A stretch of DNA of 64,000 bases from NCBI GenBank assembly GCA_907163375.1, contig CAJQUW010015340.1, forward strand, positions 1 to 64,000. The letters are read 5' to 3'. The position numbers were made by a program, and so were the translations under genes. Shown here one piece after another: positions 33,141 through 47,145 of the stretch; positions within the stretch are counted from its first letter, which is position 1; each line of letters begins with the position of its first letter. Source of the DNA: Prostheceraeus crozeri. Taxonomy: Eukaryota > Platyhelminthes > Polycladida > Euryleptidae. The notes beneath the pieces were generated by a model. The model made no database searches and was not told where the DNA came from. It saw only the letters and a program-made list of their open reading frames with translations.

Positions 33141-34677
33141 TTAACTCACCTAAGTACAACAGAAGCTTGGTGGAACGCTTCTGATTGCCTCAACTTGACA
33201 GATATCGAAGCGTGAAGTGAGTCGCCGAATTTCGCGATCTATTGCCCCAATCAATGTAACTCAGTCAGCTCCTTCACGCGCCATCTGACAGCTAAGCAAT
33301 TGGTTATTCCACAGCATAGGGGGTGTAGTTTCAGTGAATAGTAATGACAGCGTCAAATTCTTTAGTTGTTTTCAGTTATATTTTGATATGGAGTCGATGC
33401 ATAAATGTCGGGCAATATGACACTTGTCGATAGGTACTGAATAGCATTTTTTTCAACAACACACTGACTGAACAGCCAGTTTTTCATCATTAATGCTTAC
33501 TGTCTATTAGAATGTTGCCTTCACAAGATTTTAATGCATCCCTTTATGAGTTATTTGATCTATTTAGACCATGCGTGGAAGATGTCGGGTAACATGGACA
33601 CTAAAAAACAGTTCTAGGGCTCTCACGGTTGTTTCTATCACTATTTATAGGAATTATGACATCCAAATAATCCCTTATTTCTCGAATTTATTAATTCATC
33701 GGTTTAACATGCGATTCTAGGTGAAAAGTAAGCTGTGTGGCCTGTAATGATACTCGTATGATATCGACACATTGCACGCGACATCGATAGCCCCTAGAGA
33801 AGTGTCAGAAAATGCCAAATATAGTAAACTAGAAATGTTGCATATTGTATGAAACGAAAATTTGCACATCTGCTGTCTCTTCCATAGTCTGAAAAGGCGA
33901 AATTTCATAGCTTTCCGTTGAGTTACATGTTTGCGTTGCATGCATGAAAAGTGCGCAGAATTCTACTTCGTCTTCGACGATGATGGATTCATCTGTATAG
34001 ACTGTTTTCAGGTCTGAAATTTCGCCTTTTCAGATATCCAAAGAGGCAACAGACATGTAAGCTTGGTTTAAATGAAAATCATCATCTTCTAGGAATCTCA
34101 GTTACAACTACATAAAATAAACTAAGATTAAGCCTACTGTACAAAATATAACTGTAATGAATAAATTTGTAATGAACTTTGAAGAAAAGAAAAAATAAAA
34201 TAAAATACATGTGAAACTACAGTATGGGTACTGAACTTGCTAGAATAGACCTACAACGTCTCACCTGAAACTACTCCATGAAGAAAATGAAATAAGGAAC
34301 TAGACTTGTTATAAATGGACCAATTGGTGTCTAACTATTCATGAAATTTAATCTATCTCTCAAGAGGACCGGTCTGTGTCCCATCATATCAAGCCTTAAT
34401 CCGCAAACAATTATTACAAGTGTAATCTGCATACGACGAAAGATGCTATCAATCACCTATTTCACTGCAGATGGGAAAGGAGATAATTATTCACGGTGTT
34501 ACCTAACTTAATATAGAAAATAAGCTAACCAAGAAATTATCAAAGTGTAGATCGTGCTAACAATTAAAATACAGAAAAAAAGGAAAGTGATGGGTAATAA
34601 ATTCTGAAAGATTAACTGCTGAAATTGATTAGTGAAGTACGACTGTAATTTAATATTGAAATTGTAACAAAAGAAAA

Positions 34678-34760
34678 AATAATAATAATAATAATAAGGA
34701 AAAAAATGAATGAATGAATAAATAAATTAATTAAAAAAAGGAAGGAAGTAAGCAGCACAA
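34678..34760 (+). repeat. AT-rich microsatellite cluster
   Basis: An (AAT)n run at about 34678-34697 is followed by GAATGAATGAATAAATAAATTAATT-type low-complexity sequence. Confidence 0.7.
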
Positions 34761-35104
34761 ATGAAAATTATTAGGTAAACAATCAAAATCTGAATAAATA
34801 AATAAAAGTGATAGTCACAAGAAACTAGTGTAAAATAAACGAGTAGACTGCAACAAAAAAGAAATTAGTGCAAACGAATAATGTAATACATACTGAAAAT
34901 AAAATGAAATTAGTCCTTAAAAGGACTGGTTTTGCGTTCCCTGTACCAGCTAGGAAGTCATCAGCAGGAACTCAGGTAGGATTCGTGTTTCGGCCCCAAT
35001 TCCTGAACACTCAAACCCACCTGAGCGGGGCCCTGCACAGTAAAACTGTACAGCTTCCACTAAGTCAAAAGTCGGGTTAGTCACAATCGGTGTAAGTCAA
35101 AATC

Positions 35105-36190
35105 GGCAAAAAAAAGAAAATCTGATTATTCGATTATCAGAAAACTGAACTTAGAAAATTGACTAGCTGAATACAGCCCAAATTTCAAAAGTAGCTCTTT
35201 ATGCCTGTGTAAACATCTTTCTGCATTATTAATTAAAGAATCTTGATTATAGCCTCTAGCAACTAATAATCTGAAGGTCGAAGAAGCTTTTTTCACGAAA
35301 TCACGACCATATCTTATAAGTTGTCCGTTAAATACTTGGCTACCCATTTTGTACGGGATTGTATTTTCTGGGAATGTTAGGAGTATAACAGCAAAGTTAA
35401 AATCGTCTACTTTATGATACACAGAAGTTCGTAAAGCATCATTAGTAATGCTCAATTTAACATCTAGGTATTCAACCTCTTTGTTATTACTACTGCTTCT
35501 GCTCGCTTCCAAGCTACCGGGGTATATATGCTTTATAATCTGGTTAAAATGTTTATAATTAATTATACAAATGTCGTCGATGTATCTAGAAGTATTAGAT
35601 AACAGTTTAGCCAGTCCCATCTTCTTATTTTTCAGTAAGTTTTGCATATAAACAAATTGTACAAGTCATGCATTTTCATGGGTTTGGATACTCGATGCTA
35701 GTTCCTAAAGAAAATGGATTTTTCAAATTTGGGTTGCTTACAAAATCTGTATTGCCGGTCATTACGTGTTCATAATGCTGATAAATGAAGTCACTGTGGT
35801 CTGCGCATTTACAGTCTGATGATAAAATTTTCTCAATATCTGACAATTCTAAATCTTTAAGAAATTTACTGTAATTACAAAATTTAAGTGATAAAGGATT
35901 GTTGAGTGAGAAATATATCTTCGGTGGATAAAATGAAGCGACTTCTTTGGGAAGAAGACGACAAATTTTAGTGTCATGGAAAATTTTATGTAAATTGACT
36001 TCATCCATAACTTTATTTGTGAATTTAAAGTTAATGTAGACTCTTTCAGCATCACCTTGTTTAGCATTTAAGGTCATTACGGTATTTTGTATATACGCTG
36101 TTAAAATATAGGAAAAATCACTTGTTTCAGTGCTAATTTTGTTGTGCAATTCCCTCAAAAACGAAATTTTAATGTTTTTAATTTCTTGTA
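35105..36190 (-). pseudogene. Penelope-like element, internally deleted reverse transcriptase
   Basis: The first frame (36158-35676) has PPKIYFSLNNPLSLKFCNYS and CKCADHSDFIYQHYEHVMTG, matching the N-terminal part of Penelope reverse transcriptases, where a C.C..F....HV.TG segment precedes the core. The second frame (35647-35126) has SRYIDDICIINY, VEYLDVKLSI, SVYHKVDDFNF and LLVARGY, the catalytic and thumb parts. The core between them, probably 150-250 residues, is missing. No GIY-YIG endonuclease follows. This is a dead, partial copy. Confidence 0.8.
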
Positions 36191-36754
36191 AAATGAAACA
36201 AGTGTCCTAATTCAACCATGCTAGTAATAGAGGCTCAATACTTATCCACATTGCATACTACATCTATCTAGTATATTGTGCACGCAAGATGACTATATAA
36301 AAAAGCATGACCAGCAACACAGATTTTGATTGACAGGACACTCACTGATCTATTAAAAGCAATCGCTAATAATGAAGAAGTTAAAGACATTCAGAAGGCA
36401 CTACAACACATGAAGAAGTACCAATAACACATCACATATCGCATAGGCATTGCACAAACAAATATCCTAGTGCTCACCACGTATACCATAAAAATAGATA
36501 ACAATAAAGTTTCTAGAATGGAAATGTAGCTTCATGTAGGGAACAATAGAGGCACGAAAATTCCACACATTTTCACTTAGAAACATCTGTATGATTGGAT
36601 TGGGTTAGAATCAGTCATATGCGTAATTCTAAGCCTTTCATTAGTGATTCATCAGTTTCCCCGGTTGTGCCGCGACCTTGAGTCAATTTCCACTCTAGTC
36701 AACTTCAGATAAATAATCTATTTCTATGACGTATACTGCCTAAATATAGGAAGT

Positions 36755-36780
36755 GGCGTCCTATTACAGGTATTACGGTA
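36755..36780 (-). repeat. Inverted partner of the TACCGTAA end
   Basis: The reverse complement begins TACCGTAATACCTGTAATAG, matching 32172-32192. If these are two ends of one DNA transposon it would span about 4.6 kb and have received later insertions. They could equally be two solo ends of a common MITE family. Confidence 0.35.
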
Positions 36781-37779
36781 TTTGATAGCACCAATCAATT
36801 TCTTAATAGCAGCAGTCAATTAATTGTGATCCTGTTACTGAGTATCATACTACCTGCTGAAAAGACATGAAAATGTATACAAGGAGGAAACAGAAGACAT
36901 GAGGCCCCTAATTGGATAGGGTTTCCACTGGTTTTCGCGTTAATGGGTTTACTCGTGTCACATGACATGTATAGGACATGGCAACATTTTCTAGTTAGAT
37001 TGACTTCACGTGTTCAATTGCTCTAATGGCTTACCAGCTGCTGAATTCCCTCCAGACTTTCGCAGATTTGAGACATCTCTACCATGACAATATTCACATT
37101 TTTGACAGTTCAACAAGAAGCCATGCTCATTTCAATTCGCCCTCAAGTCCAGATCTGATTCCCCGCACAAGTTGCTTCTGCCATTACGTCGAAACAACGA
37201 CAATTCAACTATCCCATTTACTCGAGACGGTTTCACGTTGCTTCTTCGCTCTACTCAAAGCGACATATTCTCTGAACAGTCAAAATTGCTTGATGATGAG
37301 TTATTTCTATACTGTCCGTCCTTCAATGAATATTAATCTATCTTAGTCTTCTCTGACTTGACTACGTTGTGACGATTTGGCCTGCAGACGCTTGTTCCCA
37401 CGACAAACCAGTGGCTATTTATCGCCCAGTTGGTCTCTATCATCAAGTGCTAGTGAAGATTTTTTAGAAAAGTTGAGCTGAAAGCTGATGACAAATATGA
37501 ATTTTCCCATCGTGAAGAGCAACGACGAGCTTGTTCATTCCCCTGCGGTCTTTTCTTTTCGACTCTCAATTCGTTATATGAAAAAGAGTTCCTCATCAAC
37601 AAGCAAGAAAGTCTCAAACAAACTTTTGCTGATTGAATTCTACCTTTTGAAAGAACAAAAATAAAGTCATCTTTCGTCTTCCGCTTCATTTTTATTAAAC
37701 AGTTAATGAAATTCAAGACGGAAAGTAACTGTATTATCATCAATATTTTGTGCTGTGTGAAGCACCTATATACATATAA

Positions 37780-37912
37780 TTAACAACAATGAAATTAAAT
37801 AAACAATAGATCAAATTGCCACGCAAAAGATGCGTGGCTGGTAGGATTCGAACCTACGACCAAGGTTAACTAGACCTGTGCTCTAACCAACTGAGCTACG
37901 AGCCACTTACGC
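37780..37912 (-). mobile_element. tRNA-derived SINE, copy 1
   Basis: A tRNA-like head (37906-37833) is followed on the minus strand by a short body (CATCTTTTGC, then GGCAATTTGAT) and an AT-rich tail ending near AATT. The same head and body occur at 56458-56600, so this is a repeat family and probably not an isolated tRNA gene. Confidence 0.55.
37833..37906 (-). tRNA. tRNA-Thr(AGT)-like sequence, SINE head
   Basis: The 74-base cloverleaf has an acceptor stem GTGGCT/AGCCAC, a D-arm with A-box TAGCTCAGTTGG, an anticodon loop CTAGTTA (anticodon AGT at 37871-37869) and a T-arm with B-box GGTTCGAATCC. The outer pair of the anticodon stem and the last acceptor pair are mismatched. The boxes are good enough for polymerase III, but the shared flank with the second copy points to a SINE. 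Confidence 0.5.
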
Positions 37913-40900
37913 GACACGCGAAAAAGATTCTTCACTGTGTACGATGGCATTCAAAATAATCTCATCGAAATGTACCGGTGCTACACTATACGTTTTCCGG
38001 GCGGATTTTTTTAAGTTGACTGAAATTCTCATCGGAAAAGCAGATCACACTTGTAGTGCTGATAGAGTGATAGTAAATGACTGCCTCTTGCTTTATGATT
38101 GCCCCCACGTATATTTCGCCTTGCATCTCTATCAATATTCAAGATGAAGATGCAGTACTGAGATATAGACGGTTATGGCTTCTAGGAGACTTCATTGATT
38201 TTGCACTTACATTTCTGCAAATATTTCGATTGATATATGGATTCAGACTGTGACTTCTAGAAGAAATTATTTGCCACTCTTTCATCGGGAGGAGGAATTA
38301 ATAATAGCGATTTTCTGCTGTACTTTTTCCGCTCGGCAATTTAGACTAGGGGAGAAGGAATATCATAAAACCGGTACATAGTAAAATGGAGTCTTGATAT
38401 TAAGGGAAAGTAGGTTCCATGCACTATAATTAATATAGTTAATAATGCAACTATAATTAGAAATAAATGAATAAATAATAATTAATAATTATACTATTAA
38501 TTCAGATCTATAGCCGAAGTCGCAGAGCACTGCATGTACATTCCAATTTGACATGTAGAAAAATAATTTAGGCCAATAAAAATGTATCGAGGACTGACTA
38601 ATAAAGACGATCTGCGCATGATTTATTGTTTTATAATGACTTCAGTCAATGCTTTACAAGACCACATTCACAAATAATAAATCTCTATAATCAAAATATA
38701 AAAATCAAATTTTGAATCGAAAATGTTTCATAGCAATCTGATCTTTCTCTTATGTCATTAAAATTAATTTTCAAAACTATGCTGGCATTCGATGAAATGG
38801 GATTAGAATACAAACTTGCTATATGTTTATGGAGTTCTCAAATCCTGTTTTGTTATTTATTACTGATAAAATAAGGATCGAGGTGTAAGATTTAGCCACA
38901 ACGTGTGCGCCATCAGTTGATTTATAATGATATTTTTCTTCGAGCAGTGTATCAGTGTCAATTTCTTCAAAAATGACGTCCATGAAATCATAATTCTTTG
39001 ATAAGGATTTTATTACTTTATTGTTATGTTTATTAGTATAACTTTCTTAACAAATTTCAGTTTGCTTGACTTCATGTCTGTAGCACGAAGGACACAAACA
39101 TAGAAATAATCATGTAATAATATCTCATTATAATGAAGTGTTTGTTGGCTGCATATGTACTTAACGTGCACATGTAAATGAACACAATAAAAGACTGGTA
39201 TATCAGTTAAATGTGCATTATCTTTTACAACATTGGGCACTACAACAATATGTTCTTAAAACCCTGCGTGACTTTATAACATGATTGTGCCATACAGATG
39301 AAGTTATATAATATCATTTTCCGCAGACATTAACATATTTATAAGTAATCAGTGCGATCTCCTAAGGTTCCAGTGGACCAAAAAGGCAATTATCAATGAA
39401 TCATTTTCTTGCTTCATTTATTCGCTCCCACCAATCTCGCTAGAGATGATAATAAAGGCGCCGCCAACAAGAATCGAGTATGACTTCTACTCAACAATTC
39501 AACTGTACCCAAAGCACAGATTGAATAATTGATCAGCCTCCCGCGATCAGTCTGTTGTTGTACGGATCAACAAAACCAAGTTTGTTTCGATTTTAGCAAC
39601 TCGCTAATGAACACATTAGTGCTGCTTGGAGCTTTGCTTATTTGACTCCCGTCAATGACTTCTCCTAAGACTTTACGTGAAGGAGGCAAGTATTGACAAA
39701 TGACTGCAGTGTTTCACATTCACAGTCTGCCGGACAAGTTAATCCGGTACACATTTTTGTTTGGCGATAACAGATGTTGATAAATATTCATTAATAAAAG
39801 TATTGCAGAAGAAAGGACAGCCTCAATCACCGATGGTGCTCAGATCATATTCAAAGACAATAGAAATTTTTGAATGGCCATATTCCTCAAATTAAAAAGT
39901 GTAACTCGACAGCTGTTAAAAGCATGTCAATTAGAATATCCGCCCAAAATACTACATAACAGCAACGAATGGATTGTATCACAAAGATGCTGTGCATCAA
40001 TTGTAACGCTTGAATGACACTGTGTTGTATTTACAAATCTTTGTGGTAGTCACTGGTCATCAATGTGAATAGGCAGTTCAATGAGTGATGTTTAAAACAA
40101 ATTTCTTTCACAAAGTTTTTGCTGTACATTTTTCTTGCACTTTCAACACGCAGCAATATAATCGAAAATTCTAGCAATATTCCAAATTACATTGGGGTTT
40201 CCACATTGAACAAAGCCAATATTGAAAAATCTTTCCGAGACGTGTTGGCGAATGCGTTTAGGACGATAGGCAGCACTCTAAGTGTAAAATAATTGGCAAG
40301 AAATATGATGTAAATCATAGATATTTGCAAATGTCTATGAATGTTGTGGATACATCTAAAACCTGCAAAACGAGCGGATGGAATACCATTATCAGTTGGC
40401 TTTTTTGTTAAATTAACGGGCAACTCGATACATTTTTGGGTTTCGCACTTCGCAAAGTGATCACTAGGCGACCAATCGCATGTCGATGGATCATTAGAAT
40501 GTCTGTGTTGATCCCGCCGATTTATGGTAGAGATATTTAAAAGAAATCAATCGATAACTTATGCACTCAATGATTCGATTTATCTGCAAATTATTCAAAT
40601 TTCTATCTCATCGCTATCAGGAACTGAAATTAAATGTGACATATACAACGATTTGATTTTATGAAATAACCTATTGATTCTCTAAGGTCTCTCTCAGTCT
40701 TGCCATCTATCAGTAGCTATCACGGAGCACAAAGATTTGGCAACTGTTGAAATAGTGTCTTTTTCCTTCACTTTCAATTATGGAGAATTTTGGCTATTGT
40801 TTATTAAAAAATCAAAAAATAATCTCTTTCAGTTGAAGCTTATGAGACAAAAAATCTTGATTCTTGGAGTCCTTGCATGTGAATGTTCTTTCGCGATCTC

Positions 40901-41689
40901 ATGAAGGCGATCAAGCTACTTGGAGAATCTGATCTGAAGAAAAAGAAAATAAAATTATGCAGTTATTCGAGTGCGAACTCTGTGCATAGGAGTGCCAAGC
41001 TTCCAGGAAATGTGACGCATCTCAATGAAGATGGGCTTTGACTGCAAAATTCGGTACGATTTAGCAGCTACAGAGAGACGAAAGGCTCAGAAGACTTGAA
41101 TTCTGCTGGGGTTCTCCTCAACGACAACTATCGTACGACATTGCCCTCCCCTTGGATTCACACGCACGAAGAGGATATCAGACTACGGAAAATCGATGTC
41201 ATGTAGACATTAAGCATACCTACATCTATCCATTCTTGCATGTCTACCGCCTTCTCAATAGTCAAATTGTCAACAACAACCGATTACATGAAGGTATAAA
41301 GATTCTTCCAAAGGAGAGTATCCAATGAGGCTGTTAGATTGAATGAGTGCGTCAGGATGAGCTGATTGTCTAATTGATTGTCCTCAGCACACGAATTCGG
41401 TTTTTGACAGGATGACTATCGTTCGAAGGACCCATGCACTGAGGGCCAGTCAGCAATAGAATAGGCATTTTGTGAAATTCATGCACCGGTGCTATAATTG
41501 AGCTCGTCATTTGATATCCTACCTTATTGAAAGATGAATAAAATTGCTTTGATCACAGTCTCATCAATTTAATATAAAAAAATCAGAGAAGTGCATGTGG
41601 AAGATAATTTCGAAAAGTTCTGTGCTCAAAAATCTATCGAAAAGAGCTGAACAAGTTAGATGAAAATCGGACTCGAGAAAGAAGATTTC

Positions 41690-42035
41690 CACAACAAGTG
41701 ATATACCAAAAGAGCTTCCCTTTGTCTCCCAATGGTCTCCCCTACTCTTCTCATATTCATCTAGGACATCAAATATCGGAAGATCAAATCCTCATGAAAT
41801 TCGTAGATGACCTTGCATGTGGTGTAGTGACGAAGAAACCTAAAATCAATTTGCACCACGCAATCGTTTGTATTACAAACAGGTGGGTGCATGCAAATAA
41901 GCAGATAAATGAAAGGGAAGGGTTATTCATCAATAATGCGCTTATTGCGTTTATTCGAGATGCATTCCGGTCTTTGAATTTACCGATAGTCAATGACATG
42001 GATAAAGAATGCATTAACCTTTTCGATGTGTAGAT
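41690..42035 (+). pseudogene. Possible degenerate LINE reverse-transcriptase fragment
   Basis: The plus-strand frame (111 residues) contains LMKFVDDLACGVV followed by ITNRWVHANKQIN, which resembles the KFVDDLT...W...N..LN region of LINE reverse transcriptases. The rest is not recognisable. I give this modest weight. Confidence 0.35.
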
Positions 42036-43096
42036 TGAGTGAATTGAATTTAAGTATGCAAAAATTCATGAAGACTTGGAGCCTTTGGGATACTGACGTT
42101 ACCATGCCAATTCCAAATTACTTTTGCCATGGACAAAAAAATACTTCTTCTGATTTACATAAGGGGCTGTAGCATTCTTGAATATTGCGCAACATTATTA
42201 TGAATGCTTCAATCACAGGCTTCAATTCAGCAAGAACGTCAATGGGAAAGTTTTCAGACAAGAAAACATCGAACAGTGTGTGCCCTTCTATGAATGCAAT
42301 TTTTCGTCCTTTTCGCCTACCACAGGAAACTTCAAGGCTTTCGGCCATTCCAATGGCTTCTAACAATAAGCATCCCCTACACCAGCGTTTCCGAAATTCA
42401 CTTTTCGATACCCAAAACTTGATATAGAATGCATCTCGCGACCCACTATAGCTCATGTATTAATGTTCTAGCTTTATTTGGCCTTCAAAGTAGACCAGCA
42501 TGTAAAGACAAAATCGCAAGTGCGTTGCAAAAGCCAGTTCGTTGAATAGGACCAGCAATAAAGTCACTGCGTGAATTCTGTAGGCATAAATAAAGTGACA
42601 TTAATGTATGAAGAAATTCATCGATCGATTGACTTCAGGTTGAAATGAAACTTTTTGAAGCACTGTGTGGCCTTTATAAATTCTGCGATAAAGTTAAGAC
42701 TAATGAACTGAATTATTACCTATAAATTTATTTGAATATCACGAGGCATTTCGGAAAGAAAAAAATGGTGCACAATTTTCTTATATGCAAATTGAAATAG
42801 AGAAAGTGAATTAAAGTCAAAAAGATGATTGTTTCTGCATGCATAATACTTGATGGAAATACAGCGAAATACCGGTAAGTATAATAAAAACCAATTTTGT
42901 TTAAGCAAATGAATTATTCTATAGGGGCTGGAACCGGCCGCCGTTCCATGCCCAAACGGCCGATTATGACGGCACCGACCGTCATGATCAGGCTGATTCC
43001 AACCATGCGTGCTCAGACTTGTAAATGTGCCTGAATTTTCAGACCGGCCGGTCCGCTCAATTCGAGCTTCTCGGTCATATATAATACTGTGCCTTT

Positions 43097-43690
43097 ATAG
43101 AATAGAATAGAATAGGCTCTTTATTGTTTCACAAGTGCGGTGAAATCATTACATAGCATAATCAAGACAATTAACAATTAAAAACGTCCATAGCGAATAA
43201 AAGAGTTCGAATATCTGCTTGTCTTCGCAAAGGGTGCTCTTAATACACAAGTATTGCGCGACGTCGGGAATGTTTCTTCAAACATAACACGAAGTGGATG
43301 GTCACACGACTTTACGATGTTGTCAAACAGTCTGTTACAAATACGATTGGTGGCATCTTCAAAGGTACAAAACTCATAATCAGAAAAATACTTAGCTGCT
43401 CTTCGTTCTACGCGTAAAATTTTGTGAAGCAAATATTGAGGTACGTTACAAAAACCAGGAAAACTGTACAATAAAACGGAGCGTACAAAAGCAACGTAGC
43501 ATTTATGTACAATGGACGAAGGACAACCAGCTCGTCTTAAATTTCGCAAGATGAAAAATCTTTTATAACATTTATTTACTATGTCATTTATATGCAGGTT
43601 CCAGGAGAAATCGGAAGAGACCGTAACACCAAGCAAGCGTAGGGAAGACACTGTAGACAAATATAAAGATGTAGACTATATATAGACTAA
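43097..43690 (-). mobile_element. LINE 3' fragment with pentanucleotide tail
   Basis: A 160-residue open frame (43660-43178) begins RLLGVTVSSDFSWNLHI and continues with YVAFVRSVLLYSFPGFCN and RVERRAAKYF, the C-terminal region of a LINE reverse transcriptase. It is followed by AATAAA (minus strand, 43125-43120) and a (TATTC)n tail near 43115-43097. The copy is 5'-truncated. The tail differs from that of the LINE at 24010, so this is another family. The frame is intact, which suggests a fairly recent insertion. Confidence 0.75.
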
Positions 43691-46600
43691 ATATGTAGAC
43701 TTTATAATACTATACTTATTATACCATCATGATTAATTTCATGAATATTTGATGTTTGATCTGTAAATTTGCGACTTTTGACTAGATTTTTGTCACAGGC
43801 TTTAAAAAATGATTTGCAATTTAGAGTTGGATTATTAATTTACCTGGTTTCCATAAAAGTCGAACATCAACAGGTAGGATATTGACAAGGAGATATTCGT
43901 CTCCTTTCGTCTCACGCGACTGGTCAAGGTCAAGGAAGAGCAAATTATCAAAATTAGAGAACACATGTGAACTTCAACTGTCTACTTTATTTCGTAGCAT
44001 CAAAAACATTCGTCAAATTGAAATATTTTTCACACATGTCCCACGAACTCAATATAGGCCTATTCCAAGAATTTTCGATTTCTCAATTTGCCCCTCAATT
44101 TACTTTCACGATCTCAATTTACTAACCGTGAACGCTTGAAGTGATGTAAATGTCCTGATTCGTCAGAATTCAGACTTGAATTTACACTACTCAATGAAAA
44201 ATGCTTTTCTGACCCCTCGCGACCAGTTCTGGCTATGACCATCAGTATTAAGGAAAGCAACCATTACTTAATGGATCGTTACAAGTTGGCTAAATGGAAG
44301 TGATGAATTTTCAGGTCCGGCCCGTGTTAGTTGCAAAATATCAGACCCAAGCCCGGCCCACTTACAAGTCAGTGTGTACTACAATATGCAGCTAATAAGC
44401 AAGTTTAATTCACGTAATTAGGGAAACAAGGAATCATCTGTCAAACAGAAGCTGTTATTCTGATTATTCGATAGTGATCAAAACTCGAGATTTTGATTTC
44501 TAATTCATCCGCGACGCATTATTATATATCAGGCTACCCATTTTTGGAACAGACCCTGCTATTGGAACAGACCCTGCCCTACACCATCTAGCGCCAAGAA
44601 AGCTACTTAGGAATGAAAAGTTTCGTCTTCCACTAGTCAGGTCGACAAAGTTGTGTCTCTCCTTTATTGAAACCATGAGTAGACTTGCAAATGCAGACTT
44701 TCTCAGTGAAATTAAAGATAAGTAGTATTGTATTCGCTGACGAAAACGAAAGTTATGGAAAAAAGAGATACAAAAACGGAAGCGAAAACATTTTAGCATT
44801 TTCGTTTTCGTTTTTAATGTCGATAAAAAAGATAGCAATTTCAAAGTAAAAATGAATGGACATCATCTCAGTTCTGATCCCGGAATGCTGCAAACTACTA
44901 GCTGCACAGTGCACACTATTTGCAAACTACAGTGCCTACATACTTGAATAGGACAGCGTTTCAGACGGTGACCTTTCCGCGTCAGCATTATATTTTGAAT
45001 TTCTGTCGTCATCACCTTTGTGACGAAGTGTTCTGAGTTCTGAGAAAAAATGCGAGAAAAGCGTTGACATTGATGTGATGATGGCGCGTATGTATTACCT
45101 ACCACTAAGTGAACAGATAGCCGCCATCTCTTTTGTGACATTCTTTGTTGCTTCGTGAGAAACGGGTACAGTGAATCAGTCTGAAATGTAAGTGTCATGA
45201 CTTTGAGATCGAAGAGTGCGCTTTGAGACCACTCTATCTTCGAGAATGAAGTAATGAACTATAAATAATGTTAGGTTATACGAAAATGAAAGCTTTTTTC
45301 TGAAGTCGGCATCATGACGGGAGGCGGAAGAAGCAGACTTACAGGATAACACCTCGGAAGGGAGGTCCTGTTCCAATGCAGAAAGACCTTGTTATGACAG
45401 TCATCACAGTCACTTCTTTGAAATAGACAGTTTCAATAAATTTGGCAATAATAATGATTCAATTCATTTCATATTACTTAAACTCTTTTGATCGGGTAAA
45501 ACTGCTCATCGATGAGTTGATGAGTTTAAGAATTGAGTATACCGGTAAATAATCATGTTGACTTTGTTATAATTTATACATGAATAATGATCTTTTACAC
45601 AGGCTATAGACATTGGGAAGATCATGCAAGTAACTGGGCATCATTGTTTAATTTTTCAAAACTACTTATTTAGTATATGCAGTTTTTTCTAATCATACTT
45701 TACGCCCATTTCAATTTATGAATAAATCATGAAATATTAAAAACACGAAGACGAAAACAAAAACTAAACGAAATCGAAAAACTAAGGCAACAACGAGGAC
45801 TAAACGAACTCGAGAAGCGAATGAGAAACTTAAAATTCTAGGACAAAGGTAACACAGAAGATAAGTGGTGGAATTATTCTACCTAAAGATAATATATTCT
45901 ACCTAAGGCCATTTTCTTTATACACTTACTACTGGCTATCTTTAATGCCATTGAGGATTCTTTCACGTCTCATCAAACTAAAATATTGTTTAAGAACTTC
46001 TCTTTCTGCCCATTCGTTCATTCGACAATATACTTCTTCGATTGATTTTAGAAAACTTGACTCAAGGAAATGTCTCAAGTTTGAGTACAACTATGTGAGG
46101 CAATATTGTTTCAGGTATGCACAATTAGTATTCCAGACTTTCAAATCTATGCAAATACCAGTCAAAGTCACTTCTGAAAGCTGATAGTAAGCGAAAATGT
46201 TATCGGTAGAAAGACCAATAAAACTTGGCTTTGAAACGAGCCATTATGTAACCTAAATCTGGCCACATGCAGAACAATCCATTTCACTTATAGGCCTATG
46301 CCTTTTGAATAAACACAAAATAGTTTACTTGTAAATGTAAGTTGTCTTTGCACCATCTCATGAAATCTTTCTATCAAATTAGGTTGTGGATGGTGAATTA
46401 TTTTGAGACTAAGTTTGAGAAGAATTGAGCCTAAAATGACCCTACTCGAACTTTTGTGGCCCAAACTTTTCTGGCAGGAACACAAAGCATAACTCGATTC
46501 ATCTAGGAGAAAAAGTGTTCACATTTATGAAGAAAAGTGCCTTCCAAAGCAGAATCAGAGCATGAGCCAAAATGATATCCTCACATTAAACTCGTTGAAA

Positions 46601-46969
46601 TAACCTGAAACCATGAACCTAATACCCCGAACAGAGGACTTTTCGCATAAAATCGACAATTGAAAAACTCGTGCGTCTGTCTTCTTCGGTGCGTTCAATA
46701 TTTACTGGCAAAATTATTTCATTTCAGAAAAGTCACAAACACGCCCAATGTCCCGCGCGTTCATGCTTTGTCAAGGGCTACGAGCAAACAGAACATCTGA
46801 ACGTCATCTGACGTCGAGGCTTAAGTAGTGATTGTTTGCTCATCAGATCAGAAATCAATCATCTATTTCTAGGCGACAAATATTGGAGGAATTAATCTTA
46901 GCTCTGAAAGCGAGTGTCCACTGGATCCCATCAACTTTCTAAAGTTCCTGCAGCAAAGCAGTCAATAGA

Positions 46970-47145
46970 GATAATGACAGAGTAGAGTTAATGAGTAGAG
47001 TTAATGACACACGTGTATTTGTGGTCAGTCAAAACACACAAGCACTACATAAGCCTTATCGCTATAGTTGCCGCCACAGATGTTTTGGTTGTTCATAGCC
47101 CTTAACAAAGTGTAAACGTGCGAAACGTCGGGTGTGTTGTGATTT
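46970..47145 (+). other. Short repeat with CGAAACGTCGG motif
   Basis: A direct repeat (GAGTAGAGTTAATGA twice near 46980-47010) precedes a segment ending in GTGCGAAACGTCGGG at 47115-47131. CGAAACGTCGG is common at ends of LINE or Penelope-like elements, where it can be part of a hammerhead ribozyme. The upstream CTGANGA core is not evident here, so no ribozyme is claimed. Confidence 0.3.

Noticed and set aside
37833-37906. Functional host tRNA-Thr gene
   Set aside because: Stem mismatches and a flank shared with the copy at 56522 point to a SINE head, although a functional gene is not excluded.
42118-42456. 112-residue minus-strand frame with plus-strand overlaps
   Set aside because: No family recognised and three overlapping frames are open on both strands. 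More likely chance or an old repeat.
47095-47135. Hammerhead ribozyme
   Set aside because: GCGAAACGTC is present but no proper CTGANGA core precedes it in a foldable position.
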